This document shows positions 9,147 to 17,382 of a stretch of DNA of 64,000 nt, in pieces. The DNA comes from Bosea sp. F3-2 (lineage in GTDB: Bacteria > Pseudomonadota > Alphaproteobacteria > Rhizobiales > Beijerinckiaceae): assembly GCF_008253865.1 (NCBI RefSeq), contig NZ_CP042331.1, positions 2,294,001 through 2,358,000 of the forward strand, written 5' to 3'. Positions within the stretch are counted from its first letter, which is position 1. Every line of letters begins with the position of its first letter. Position numbers and translations under genes: made by a program. The notes beneath the pieces are model-generated. The model was not told where the DNA came from, searched no databases, and saw only the letters and a program-made list of their open reading frames with translations.

Positions 9147-9743
9147 ATGAGCAACGCAACGCTCGAACGCCCGGAGACTGCGGCGCCGAACGCCTTCACC
9201 CAGGCCGAACTCGGTTGGAACGCCTGGCTCGATCCCGTCCCGGAGTCAGCGCTGACCGAGCGCCAGAAGGAGGGGCTGGTCGACATCGTCCGCGCCAAGA
9301 GCGCCTATTTCAGGCTGCTGGCGCATGACCCGGACATCCTGCGGTTCCGGACGCTGGCCGACAAGGACATCTTCTACAACACCCGCGCGGGCCTGCCGCG
9401 CGCCGAGCGGGAACTCGCGGCAGCCGCGGTGTCACGCAGCAATGGCTGCATCTACTGCGCCTCGGTGCATGCGCGCTTCGCGAGCACCTATTCGAAGCGC
9501 AGCGACGATGTTCAGCGCCTGCTCGACGAAGGGGTCAATGTGGACCTCGATCCGCTCTGGAATGCGGTGGTCGAAGCTTCTGTGGCGCTGACGGCGACCC
9601 CGGTCGCGTTCGGCCCCGAGCATGTGCGCCAGCTGCGCGCCGTCGGCCTCGATGACCTCGCGATCGCCGATCTGATCCATTCGGCCGCCTTCTTCAACTG
9701 GGCCAATCGTCTGATGCTCTCGCTCGGTGAACCGGAAGCCTGA
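9147..9743 (+). CDS. AhpD-like alkylhydroperoxidase-domain protein
   Basis: A 198-residue protein with the AhpD/CMD active-site pattern: an acidic residue in PRAERELAAAAVSRSNGCIYCASVH, then the Cys-x-x-Cys pair and a His three residues later. In AhpD the two cysteines and the histidine relay protons and reduce peroxides, so a peroxidase or disulfide-exchange role is plausible. It follows the companion CMD gene by 23 bases and closes the operon that starts at 2697. The C-terminal helix DLIHSAAFFNWANRLML is typical of the peroxidase-related subfamily. The true substrate is unknown. Confidence 0.82.
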   Translation: MSNATLERPETAAPNAFTQAELGWNAWLDPVPESALTERQKEGLVDIVRAKSAYFRLLAHDPDILRFRTLADKDIFYNTRAGLPRAERELAAAAVSRSNGCIYCASVHARFASTYSKRSDDVQRLLDEGVNVDLDPLWNAVVEASVALTATPVAFGPEHVRQLRAVGLDDLAIADLIHSAAFFNWANRLMLSLGEPEA

Positions 9744-9889
9744 ACCGCTGTGTCGAGAGCCCGGGCGATCTCCGCCTCAGCGGCGCTCATCGTGATTTTG
9801 CAGGGGCGCGGGCGCCGCACCCCAAACACTCGAAGCCACGACACCAACCTGCCGCCCCGTCGTGAGGTCGCGCGGAAGCGGAGCCTGAC

Positions 9890-10918
9890 ATGATCGATCG
9901 TAGAACCCTGCTTGCGCTCGCGGCTGGCTCCGTGGCCGGGATCGGCCCAGGCTACGCCCAGAGCACCGCTCTGCGCATCGGCTACGTACCGGTCATCGGA
10001 GCGAGCGCCCTGTTCGTCCTCGCCGGCGACGGATCAGCAAGGGATGCCGGTCTCGACCTCAAGCTCAACAAGTTCGACTCCGGCCCGAACGCCATCCAGG
10101 CCTTTGCCTCCGGCACGATCGATATTCTGGTCGTTGGCGTCGCTCCAGTCGCCGTCGCCCGTTCCCGCGGCCTGGATACTTCGGTCATCGCGGCCGCGGC
10201 GGTCGGCGGAACGGCCTTCGTGGCCGGCCCAACTCTCGCCAAGGCCTTCGCGGAGAACGCCAATGATCCTGCCCGTGCCTTCGCAGCGTTTCGCGCCACG
10301 ACCGGTCGCAAAGCCAAGCTCGGCACGCTTCCGCCGGGCGGCGTGCCGACGGTTGCCCTCCACCACTGGCTCTGGAAGATCGGTAAGGTCGCCCGCTCCG
10401 ATGTCGAGATCAGCAACATGGGCATCGAGGTGGTTCAACAGGCCATGCTGACCGGCGCCATCGACGGCGGCACGCTACTCGAACCCTCGGCCACTCTGGT
10501 GCCCGAACGCGATCCGCGCATCAAGCGCATCGTCAACTCGCCGGACATGTTCCCGAACATTCCCGGCGTCGTCGTTGCAGCCTCCGGTGCCCTCGTCAAA
10601 AGCCGCCCGGAGGTGGCGGAACGCTTTGTCGGGCTTTTCCATCGGGCGACCGTGCGGATTCGCAAGGAGCCGGCCAAGGTCGCCCCGCTCGTGCTGGCAG
10701 TACTCGGCGGCGACCTGGTCGCCGAAGCGACGATCACGCGGGCACTCGCCTCGCCAGCCGTGAGCTTCGTCAACGACCCTGCCCAGATCCGCAAGGCGAC
10801 AGAGGAACTGCTAGCTTACCAGATGGAACTTGGCGATTTTCCTCAGGCGCCGGCCTTGGACGGCCTATTCAATCAGGCCCTGTACGAACGCGGCGTACAG
10901 ACGTTAGTGACGCGCTGA
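9890..10918 (+). CDS. SsuA/TauA-like ABC substrate-binding protein (orphan)
   Basis: A 342-residue periplasmic binding protein of the nitrate/sulfonate/taurine (NMT1/SsuA) type. The N-terminus MIDRRTLLALAAGSVAG is Tat-like (DRRTLL). The body shows LRIGYVPVIGASALFV, FDSGPNAIQAFASGTIDILVVGVAPV and KLGTLPPGGVPTVALHHWL, the usual scaffold for organosulfonate or pyrimidine-precursor binding proteins. No permease or ATPase gene is within reach on either side. It begins 147 bases after the CMD operon and is followed by decayed DNA, including a flavin monooxygenase remnant. It is probably the survivor of a lost uptake operon, or works with a transporter encoded elsewhere. Confidence 0.82.
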   Translation: MIDRRTLLALAAGSVAGIGPGYAQSTALRIGYVPVIGASALFVLAGDGSARDAGLDLKLNKFDSGPNAIQAFASGTIDILVVGVAPVAVARSRGLDTSVIAAAAVGGTAFVAGPTLAKAFAENANDPARAFAAFRATTGRKAKLGTLPPGGVPTVALHHWLWKIGKVARSDVEISNMGIEVVQQAMLTGAIDGGTLLEPSATLVPERDPRIKRIVNSPDMFPNIPGVVVAASGALVKSRPEVAERFVGLFHRATVRIRKEPAKVAPLVLAVLGGDLVAEATITRALASPAVSFVNDPAQIRKATEELLAYQMELGDFPQAPALDGLFNQALYERGVQTLVTR

Positions 10919-11004
10919 ATACCACCGTTGCTGGAGTGGGAGCGGTACACCGGTCTCGCACAGGTAGAGCGACACGGCCGCTCCGGTCACGCGACCCTAG
11001 TTAT

Positions 11005-11265
11005 TATAGCTCGCACGGCGCTCCGGCGATGATGCCGATGTCGCGGCTGCGGGGCGCGAGCCAATTGGCCAGAAGGATCGCATCGAGGCCGTCCTGGCCC
11101 GGACGGCAAAACCATCTTCCAGCGTGACGAACTCCCCGACGCCATCGAGCCGCGCGATGAGGTCATTCCAGAATTCGCGCCGATCGGGGCGCCTGCAACG
11201 CGATGGGCGCCAGCATCCAATCCAAGACCGAGCAACAGGGGAGGTATCTGCGTCATCGTCACATT
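11005..11265 (-). pseudogene. Fragment of a luciferase-like flavin oxidoreductase
   Basis: Reading the minus strand with two frame changes recovers one continuous family-like segment. It runs LDWMLAPIALQAP, then (after an extra base near 11180) DRREFWNDLIARLDGV and EFVTLEDGFAVR, then (after another shift near 11095) GQDGLDAILLANWLAP and RSRDIGIIAGAPCE. This matches the N-terminal region of LLM-class oxidoreductases related to nitrilotriacetate monooxygenase. Similarity stops near 11005 at an unrelated sequence, so the gene is truncated as well as frameshifted. Its place beside an SsuA-like binding protein suggests the ruin of an organosulfur-type uptake and oxidation operon. Confidence 0.55.
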
Positions 11266-11275
11266 CCGATTTGCT

Positions 11276-12803
11276 GTGTGTTCAGGCCGCCGAAGCCAGA
11301 TAAGTCGCGAGCCGGGAGGACCCCCTTGCCTCTTGCTCGGCCTTGATCGCTGCGACCCGCTCCTGCACGGCGAAGAGTCCGTGCGAGCAGCTGGGCTGGT
11401 CCTATTGGCAATCGCGGCCTTTCTGCAGGGCTTGCTGGGGCATGGCGCCGCCACCGATCCATGGACAACGGCGGCTCTGGGCCTTCACGTCCTGGCGGCC
11501 GGCCTGTGGCTGGGAGCGTTGCCATCGCTCCTGGCGGCCTGCCTGCTTCGACCGGCGCAGGCGCCCGCGCTCGCCCGGCGTTTTACGCCGCTCGGCCTGG
11601 CCTGTGTCGCCGTGCTCGCCGTGACGTCCATCCTTCAGGCGCAGATGTTCATCGGCACATTGCCGGGGCTGCTCGGCACCGACTATGGCAAGTTTGCTCT
11701 TGCGAAGCTCGCCCTGTTCGGCGGGCTCTTGCTGCTTGCCGCGGCGAACCGCTTCCGTTTCGTGCCCTCTGCCGAAACCAGCGGTTCGACGCGTGCCCTT
11801 GCCCTATCGATCACTGCGGAAACCGGCCTGGGACTGGCGACGGTGGCGGTAGCAGCCGCGTTGGCCAGCGAGCCGCCCGCGATCCATGAACAGCCGATCT
11901 GGCCTTTCGCCTTGGGGCCGATTCCGGCGTTTTGGGACGACGCCTATCTGCGCGATGGGCTTTCCCGCCTGCTGGCTCCTGTCGCTATCGCTCTCGCCCT
12001 CTTCGCCTTAGCCACTTTGGTTCAGAAGTTGCGCTGGCCGGCTCTTCTCGCCGGAGCCATCACGTTGGCTTTCATTTCAAGTTCCGCTCTGGCGCCCCTA
12101 TGTCGTCGCTGCGGTTCCGACGAGCTTCCAGTTGTCCCCGACCGGCTATGGCGCGCACTCGATCGCGGCAGGGCGCGAGCTGTTCCAGCAGGACTGCGCC
12201 AGTTGCCATGGCCAGGACGCCCGCGGCCGAGGACCTATTGCCGTCGCACAACCCGTCTGGCCGCCCGATCTCTCCGCACCGCTGATCGCCGGGCGACCCG
12301 GCGGGGAATTGTTCTGGTCGATCCGCCACGGCATCGGCCCGATGCCGCCGGCGGCGCAACTTGACGACGCAGCGATCTGGTCGCTGATCGATTTCATCCG
12401 GTTGCGAGCCGGCGCCCGCATCTTCTCGCCTTCCGAGATGCGCTGGTCCGGAACCCCGCGAATGCCGGGCTTCGTCGCCCGTTGCGCTGACGGCACCATC
12501 ATCGCACCGGGAAACGGCAAGCTGTTGCAGCCCTGGATCGGGCGCGATGAACATGGCGCAAATGCGCAGGCTCAGGCCGATGGCGCCGATGCACGATGCC
12601 CGGTCGAGGATCCTCAACCCTTGGCGGCGGCTCTAGCGGAACTGACCGGCAGTCCTTCCCCGCCCGCTCAGGTTCTAGTTGATGCCAATGGCTGGCTGCG
12701 GCGCGCCTTCAGAACCGAAGGCGATGCTTCGCCGGCTGTCGTCGCCTCCGAGCTGACACTCATTCGCGAGCACCCTCTGGGCGGCTCCGCGCTGCATCAC
12801 TGA
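11276..12803 (+). pseudogene. CopD-cytochrome c fusion gene, truncated and frameshifted
   Basis: From about 11380 the frame encodes several hydrophobic helices of a CopD-type copper-resistance membrane domain (ALGLHVLAAGLWLGALPSLL and LGTDYGKFALAKLALFG). Near 12062-12095 the frame shifts by one. The next frame continues WRPYVVAAVPTSFQLSPTGYG and then a c-type haem domain with CASCHG and a likely Met ligand in GPMPPAAQ. The C-terminal part (EHPLG near the end) looks like the usual extension of such fusions. The normal N-terminal helices of CopD are missing before 11380, where the reading frame is unrelated. Two independent lesions indicate a dead gene, though a sequencing error could explain the frameshift alone. 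Confidence 0.72.
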
Positions 12804-12848
12804 TGCCCATCAAGGTTAGGAAGACCTGAACGACCGGAGGCGCTCGGA

Positions 12849-13307
12849 TCAGGCCGAAACCTTGGCGCGGCCCCGTTTCGGCGCTGCCGCCGGCGCAGGC
12901 ACAGCCTTGCGCCGCTGCTGCCCCAGACCCATCTTCTTCGCCAGGTTCGAGCGTGCCTCGGCGTAGGCTGGCGCGACCATCGGATAGTCGTTGGGCAGGC
13001 CCCACCGCGCGCGGTACTCTTCCGGAGACATATCGTAAGCGGTACGAAGATGGCGCTTCAGCGACTTGAATTTCTTGCCGTCTTCCAAGCAGATGATGAA
13101 TTCAGGCGTGATTGACTTCTTGATAGACACTACCGGCACCAGCTTTTCCTCTACGGTAGGTGCCGGCTCTTTACCGAGGCCAGTCAGTGCAGCGTGCGTG
13201 CTAGCAATTAAAGCCGGCAGTTCAGACGTTGGCACGCTGTTGTGTGACACGAATGCTGAGACGATGCCAGCGACAAGGTCGACAATCATTTCGTTATTTT
13301 CGGACAA
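12849..13307 (-). CDS. MucR/Ros-family transcriptional regulator
   Basis: A 152-residue DNA-binding protein. Residues about 1-45 form the acidic N-terminal oligomerisation segment typical of MucR (VDLVAGIVSAFVSHNSVPTSELP). The centre is the Ros/MucR zinc-finger-like domain: FIICLEDGKKFKSLKRHL, followed by SPEEYRARWGLP and YPMVAPAYAEARSNLAKKMGLG. The second ligand position of the finger is Asp (CLED) rather than Cys, a variant known in some rhizobial homologues. The lysine/arginine-rich tail is also typical. MucR proteins are global regulators of surface and virulence genes that bind A+T-rich promoters. It is transcribed away from the broken CopD gene; neither neighbour is an obvious target. 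Confidence 0.9.
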   Translation of the reverse strand: MSENNEMIVDLVAGIVSAFVSHNSVPTSELPALIASTHAALTGLGKEPAPTVEEKLVPVVSIKKSITPEFIICLEDGKKFKSLKRHLRTAYDMSPEEYRARWGLPNDYPMVAPAYAEARSNLAKKMGLGQQRRKAVPAPAAAPKRGRAKVSA

Positions 13308-13506
13308 TTTTTAGTCTCCTGATTCGCTAGTATCGATTCGCCGCTTCATCAACGAGTTCAATCAGTAAATCAAGATTTATCTATGGAAGCAGACGCGGAG
13401 CGCCTGCAACTTTTCCTAGAAGCGCAAGAAAAGCAATTTGATAACGCCCCTCCCAAAAAGGCAAAACGGGGACGGGTGGAAAGCCGACGTCACTCGCGCT
13501 CGCCGT

Positions 13507-14262
13507 TTACTTCAAGGCGCTACGCACGATCTCCTCGAAGGCCAGCTTCGCCGAGCCGGATTTCTCGATGTCCATTCGACTGGCCTCCGCGTAGTCGAGC
13601 GCGAGTGTCAGCGGCACGGTGTATTGCGCACGTCCGGTCAGGGCCTCGCCGGCTTCGAGCATTGCGGTGGCGAAAGTCGCCGGCATCGGGACGGGCTTCA
13701 CCGCGTTGTCGAGAGGCGCTTCGCAAAGCTTCGGTGGCGAGGTCACGAGATACTGCCGGCACGTGAATGGCCGCTCGGCATAGATGCTGCACGCATCGTC
13801 GGCGAGGAATGGACAGGTGAGCTTGAGCGCCATTTAGCGTCGCGCGATGATGCGCGCCTCGTCGCGCGTCATGGCCGGATCGCGCTGCATGTAGGCCTCA
13901 TAAAGCCCTGCCTCACGCAGCCGCGTGACGTTGGCGGTAAACGCCGCTCGCACTCTTGCCCCGCTTGGTTCGGGCAGCCGTTCGACGAGGCGCGCCAGCG
14001 CATAGGCTTCTGGCGGCGTCACCGGCACCGGCTGGGCCCGGCAGCAGGCCGAGCAGCCCTTGGCGCAGGATACGCGCTCCCCTCCCGCCTCGACGTGAGC
14101 GATCGTCGCGTCGATCACGCGGTCGTCCGCCTCACGCAATGCGGGGAGCAGCTCATCGAGCCGCGCCGTCCGGTCCGGAAGGCGCACGTCGATATGCACA
14201 GGTCGATCATGGACGCGAAGTGCAAGCGTCACACGCGCAGTGCCTTCGGGATGTCCGCCCAT
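13507..14262 (-). pseudogene. YkgJ-type cysteine-cluster protein with in-frame stop
   Basis: Two adjacent ORFs lie in one frame, separated only by TAA at 13834-13836. The upstream part (ATG 14262, GGAG site) carries SCAKGCSACCRAQPVPVTPPEA and ends at EARIIARR. The downstream part begins MALKLTCPFLADDACSIYAERPFTCRQYL. Together they give the complete cysteine cluster of the YkgJ/UPF0153 family, putative Fe-S or zinc proteins of unknown reaction. In homologues a Tyr or similar residue normally occupies the stop position before the CPFL segment. A TAT/TAC to TAA change is the simplest cause. Reinitiation at the adjoining ATG (TAAATG) could still give two separate chains. Confidence 0.75.
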
Positions 14263-14453
14263 TTTGCCACTCCGGATCGCTGCGAAGTGAGTATGGCATG
14301 GATCCAGTTTCGGCCGGCACCGTCGTTTGTGGCGCTCGCCTTGTGCAATCGCCCCGCAGCCGACCAATTGCCCTTGGGGTGGAGGATGTCATGGCAGATG
14401 TCGTGCGACTTGGCTCAGGCGTTCCGCGCCCGCCGCTTGGTCCGGGGCGATTG

Positions 14454-15035
14454 TTAGTGGCCGGTTGGCCTCGACGCTATCGCGGGCGGCGTAGCCGGTT
14501 CGGGTTGCGCCGCCGCCTGCGCGGTCATGGTAGGGATGAAGACCTCCGGCGCGGGAGGTTTATAGCCGAGTGAGCCATGAGGGCGCAGCGTGTTGAAGTG
14601 ACGCCGCCAGCTTTCGATGACGATCCTGGCTTCGGCGAGGGTATAGAAGATCTCGCCGTCGAGAAGTTCGTCGCGGAGTCTGGCGTTGAATGACCCGATG
14701 AAGCCATTTTCCCGGGGGCTGCCGGGCGCAATGTAGGCGGTCTTCGCGCCAACCGCGCCGATCCAGCCCTGCACGGCCTTCGCGACGACCTCCGGCCCGT
14801 TATCTGAGCGAATATGCTCTGGCACACCGCGCAGGATGAACAGGTCCGAGAGCACGTCGATGACAGCGATGGCCTTGAGGCGCCGGTTTGCACGGATTGC
14901 CAGGCACTCGTGGGTGAACGCGTCGATGACGTTCAGCATGCGGTATTTTCTCCCGTCATGGGTGCGGTCCTCGACGCAGTCGCAGGACCAGACAGGGTTG
15001 CGGCGCTCGGCGCGCAGGCGGATGCAGGATCCGTC
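14454..15035 (-). pseudogene. IS3-family transposase fragment (OrfB, rve domain)
   Basis: The open frame extends to 15116, but family-like sequence starts only near 15035 (DGSCIRLRAERRN), so the 5' half of OrfB and all of OrfA are missing. What remains is the integrase core: WSCDCVEDRTHDG and VIDAFTHECLAI, then IRSDNGPE, then ENGFIGSFNARLRDELL and the tail RPHGSLGYKPPAPEVF. The glutamate that completes the DDE triad normally lies in the ENGyiESFN block and is Gly here. The fragment is therefore both truncated and catalytically dead. The bases upstream of 15035 are not recognisable IS3 sequence. Confidence 0.85.
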
Positions 15036-15347
15036 CGCGCGACCAGATGTCTCCGGATAAATCGGCCAAACCCCAATACACACGGGGAAAAATGGATTTC
15101 TCCTAGATCCTCCCATGTTGTCTCGAAGATTAACAGAGCAGCGAATCGTTTTGTGACCGACAGTATAACTGTAAGAAATTCAGTCATTTCGCGTTCTTTT
15201 TTAACGGAGGCTTGACCTCTGCCACGATGCCAAGGTCTCCGGTAAGTGCGCCCCCAGCGTCAATGGTTTGAAAAATCTTCCGATATCCTTGAGCCATGAC
15301 TGCCGCGAGCGCCACAAGCGTTCTAAGAAACGAGCCAGCGGCCAAAG

Positions 15348-16562
15348 TCAGATCACCGCCTTTTCCAAGAACGGCCTGCCTTCTACAATGCGCTCGTATC
15401 CGACCTCGGTCAGATCGAGCGTCCGGTAGGAACCATAAGTGATGAGCTCGGAAACTCCGCGCCCCGCGGCCGGTCCCTGCTGAAGGCCATGACCGGAGAA
15501 GCCATTGGCAAAGATGAAGTTCGTCACCTGCGGATGGCGGCCGACGACGAGATTGTGGTCGAGCGCGTTGAAGTCGTAGTGGCCAGCCCATTGATTGACG
15601 ACGCGGATCGCTTCGAAGGCGGGTGAGCGCGCAGCCAGCGCCGGCCAGATGATCTCCTCGAACTCTTCATAGCGCGGCTCGAAATCATCCCAATCGACCG
15701 CGGGGTCTTCCACGGGCGCGGCGCCCGACAGGAAGAAGCGCCCTTCGGGCCGGCAGAACACGCCGCTGGGATCGATCATCAGGGGCAGATGGCCCCTGTT
15801 GACCTTAGCCGAGCCCTCCGGCGTCTTGGCGCAGTCGAAGACGAAGAGCGTCCGCTTGCGTGGCTCGACCGGGATGTCGAGGCCGGCCATCCGGGCCGTC
15901 AAGGCCGCGCGCGGTCCCGATGCGTTGACGATCGTGCCGGCGCCGATGCTGCGGCCCGATTTGAGGGTGACGCCCGTGACCTTGTCGCCGGTGCGTTCGA
16001 TGCCGACGACCTCGTCGATAAGGTAGTCGGCGCCGAGCGAACGCGCCTTGGCGCGGAAGCCGTTCATGAGGCCGGTATTGTTGAACCAGCCCTCGCCCGA
16101 GCGGCCATAGGAGGCGAGCAGGATGTCATCGGTGACAAGATGCGGGAAGGCGTCCGCCAGCTCGTCGCGTTTCCAGAGCACCACGTCGGCGCCGCAGGAA
16201 ACTTGCGTCTCGTGGTTCTCCCTCAGCGTCGCGACCTGCTCCGCGGTATTGGCGAGGAAGAGATAGCCGCCTTCATGGAAGCCGAGATCAGGTTTGTCGT
16301 CGCCGACCTGCATCGTCTCGCCGAATGCGCGGATGAACTGCGTGCCGAACTTGCCGATCTTGACGTTGATCGGGTTTGAGAACTGGTTCCGGATCGAGGA
16401 GGAGGAGAGCGAGGTCGCCGCAGTCGTGAAGCTCGGATCGCGCTCGATGATCAGGACCGAACCATTGAAATCGGCATTCGCTGTCAGGAAATAGGCGACG
16501 GCCGAGCCGATCACAGCCCCGCCGACGATGACGACGTCGTAATTGTCTTTCATCAGGGCCAT
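15348..16562 (-). CDS. FAD-dependent oxidoreductase (DAO superfamily)
   Basis: A 404-residue flavoprotein. The N-terminal FAD-binding motif is DVVIVGGAVIGSAVAYFL, with IIERDPSF at the end of the second strand. A family-like motif NQWAGHYDFNALDHNLVVG sits near the C-terminus, followed by FANGFSGHGLQQGPAAGRGV. This layout is that of amine- or amino-acid-oxidising dehydrogenases (sarcosine/dimethylglycine/D-amino acid type, FOXRED1-like). It is the last gene of the leftward operon, 4 bases after the SDR gene. The operon's EtfA/EtfB could take its electrons. The substrate is unknown. Confidence 0.85.
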   Translation of the reverse strand: MALMKDNYDVVIVGGAVIGSAVAYFLTANADFNGSVLIIERDPSFTTAATSLSSSSIRNQFSNPINVKIGKFGTQFIRAFGETMQVGDDKPDLGFHEGGYLFLANTAEQVATLRENHETQVSCGADVVLWKRDELADAFPHLVTDDILLASYGRSGEGWFNNTGLMNGFRAKARSLGADYLIDEVVGIERTGDKVTGVTLKSGRSIGAGTIVNASGPRAALTARMAGLDIPVEPRKRTLFVFDCAKTPEGSAKVNRGHLPLMIDPSGVFCRPEGRFFLSGAAPVEDPAVDWDDFEPRYEEFEEIIWPALAARSPAFEAIRVVNQWAGHYDFNALDHNLVVGRHPQVTNFIFANGFSGHGLQQGPAAGRGVSELITYGSYRTLDLTEVGYERIVEGRPFLEKAVI

Positions 16563-16566
16563 GCTC

Positions 16567-17382
16567 TCACTTGGCCTCGTCGTCGGGATGGCCGAGATCG
16601 ACGAACCAGCCGCCGAGCGCCTGGGTGGCCGGCGCCTTCGGGTCGAGCGGCGGCTTGGCCGCCTCGACCGCGGCGCGATAAGGCTCCGTCGAATCCTGGG
16701 GGTGGAAGCCGAGATGGCCGGCGAGCCGGTTGTCGACCGGCTTCACCTTGTTGTCGGACATGCCGAAGGAAACGGTGAAGCCGACGCGAGGCGCCGTCAG
16801 GCTGGCGCTGACCAGCCGCACGCAGTCCTCAAAGGACAGCCACGACCAGAGCATTCGGCGGTCGGCCGGCTCCGGGAAGGAGGAGAAGATGCGCAGGGCC
16901 ACGCTCTCGATGCCGAATTTGTCCCAGTAGAAGCGGCCGAGATCCTCGACGAAACATTTCGACACGCCGTAGAGGCTGTCCGGCCGGTGCGGCGCTTCGG
17001 CATCGATATGGGCTTCGAGCGGGTAATAGCCGATGGCATGAACCGAGGAGGCATAGACCACGCGGCGCACGCCCTGCTTCCGCGCGGCCTCGTAAATGTT
17101 GTAGCTACCGCGGATGTTGGAGGCGAGGATCGTCTCCCAGGGCGCCTCGAGCGGCGCCCCGCCGAAATGCACGATCGCGTCGACGCCCTCCGCCGCCGCG
17201 ATGACCGCGGGCAGGTCGTCGAGCTCGAAGGTCGCCGCCTCCTCGTGGGCCTTAGGGTCAGCAATGGCGACGCGGTCAGCGAGCCGAACTTTACCTGCCA
17301 GCGGCGCCAGGCCGCTGCGCAGCCGGCTGCCGAGGCGCCCGGCCGCGCCGGTGATCAGGATCCTGTCGTAATGTGCGCTCAT
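16567..17382 (-). CDS. Uronate-dehydrogenase-like NAD(P)-dependent SDR
   Basis: A 271-residue extended short-chain dehydrogenase/epimerase. The nucleotide motif is LITGAAGRLG (GxxGxxG). The catalytic set is visible as YASSVHAIGYYP (Ser) and DSLYGVSKCFVEDLGR (Tyr-x-x-x-Lys). Overall pattern and length match Agrobacterium uronate dehydrogenase (Udh), including VHFGG and IGYYP. Udh oxidises hexuronates to aldarolactones, but this homologue sits in an amino-acid-type catabolic operon, so it may act on a different aldehyde or lactol. It overlaps the upstream aminotransferase gene by 4 bases, so co-translation is likely. Confidence 0.82.
   Translation of the reverse strand: MSAHYDRILITGAAGRLGSRLRSGLAPLAGKVRLADRVAIADPKAHEEAATFELDDLPAVIAAAEGVDAIVHFGGAPLEAPWETILASNIRGSYNIYEAARKQGVRRVVYASSVHAIGYYPLEAHIDAEAPHRPDSLYGVSKCFVEDLGRFYWDKFGIESVALRIFSSFPEPADRRMLWSWLSFEDCVRLVSASLTAPRVGFTVSFGMSDNKVKPVDNRLAGHLGFHPQDSTEPYRAAVEAAKPPLDPKAPATQALGGWFVDLGHPDDEAK

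Noticed and set aside
13383..13766. Plus-strand ORF starting MEADAERLQLFLEAQEKQF
   Set aside because: The first 30 codons look plausible, but the rest is antisense to the YkgJ-type gene and of Arg/Ser-rich shadow composition.
15184..15591. 135-codon minus-strand ORF
   Set aside because: Most of it is an alternative frame of the FAD oxidoreductase gene; the remainder has no recognisable features.
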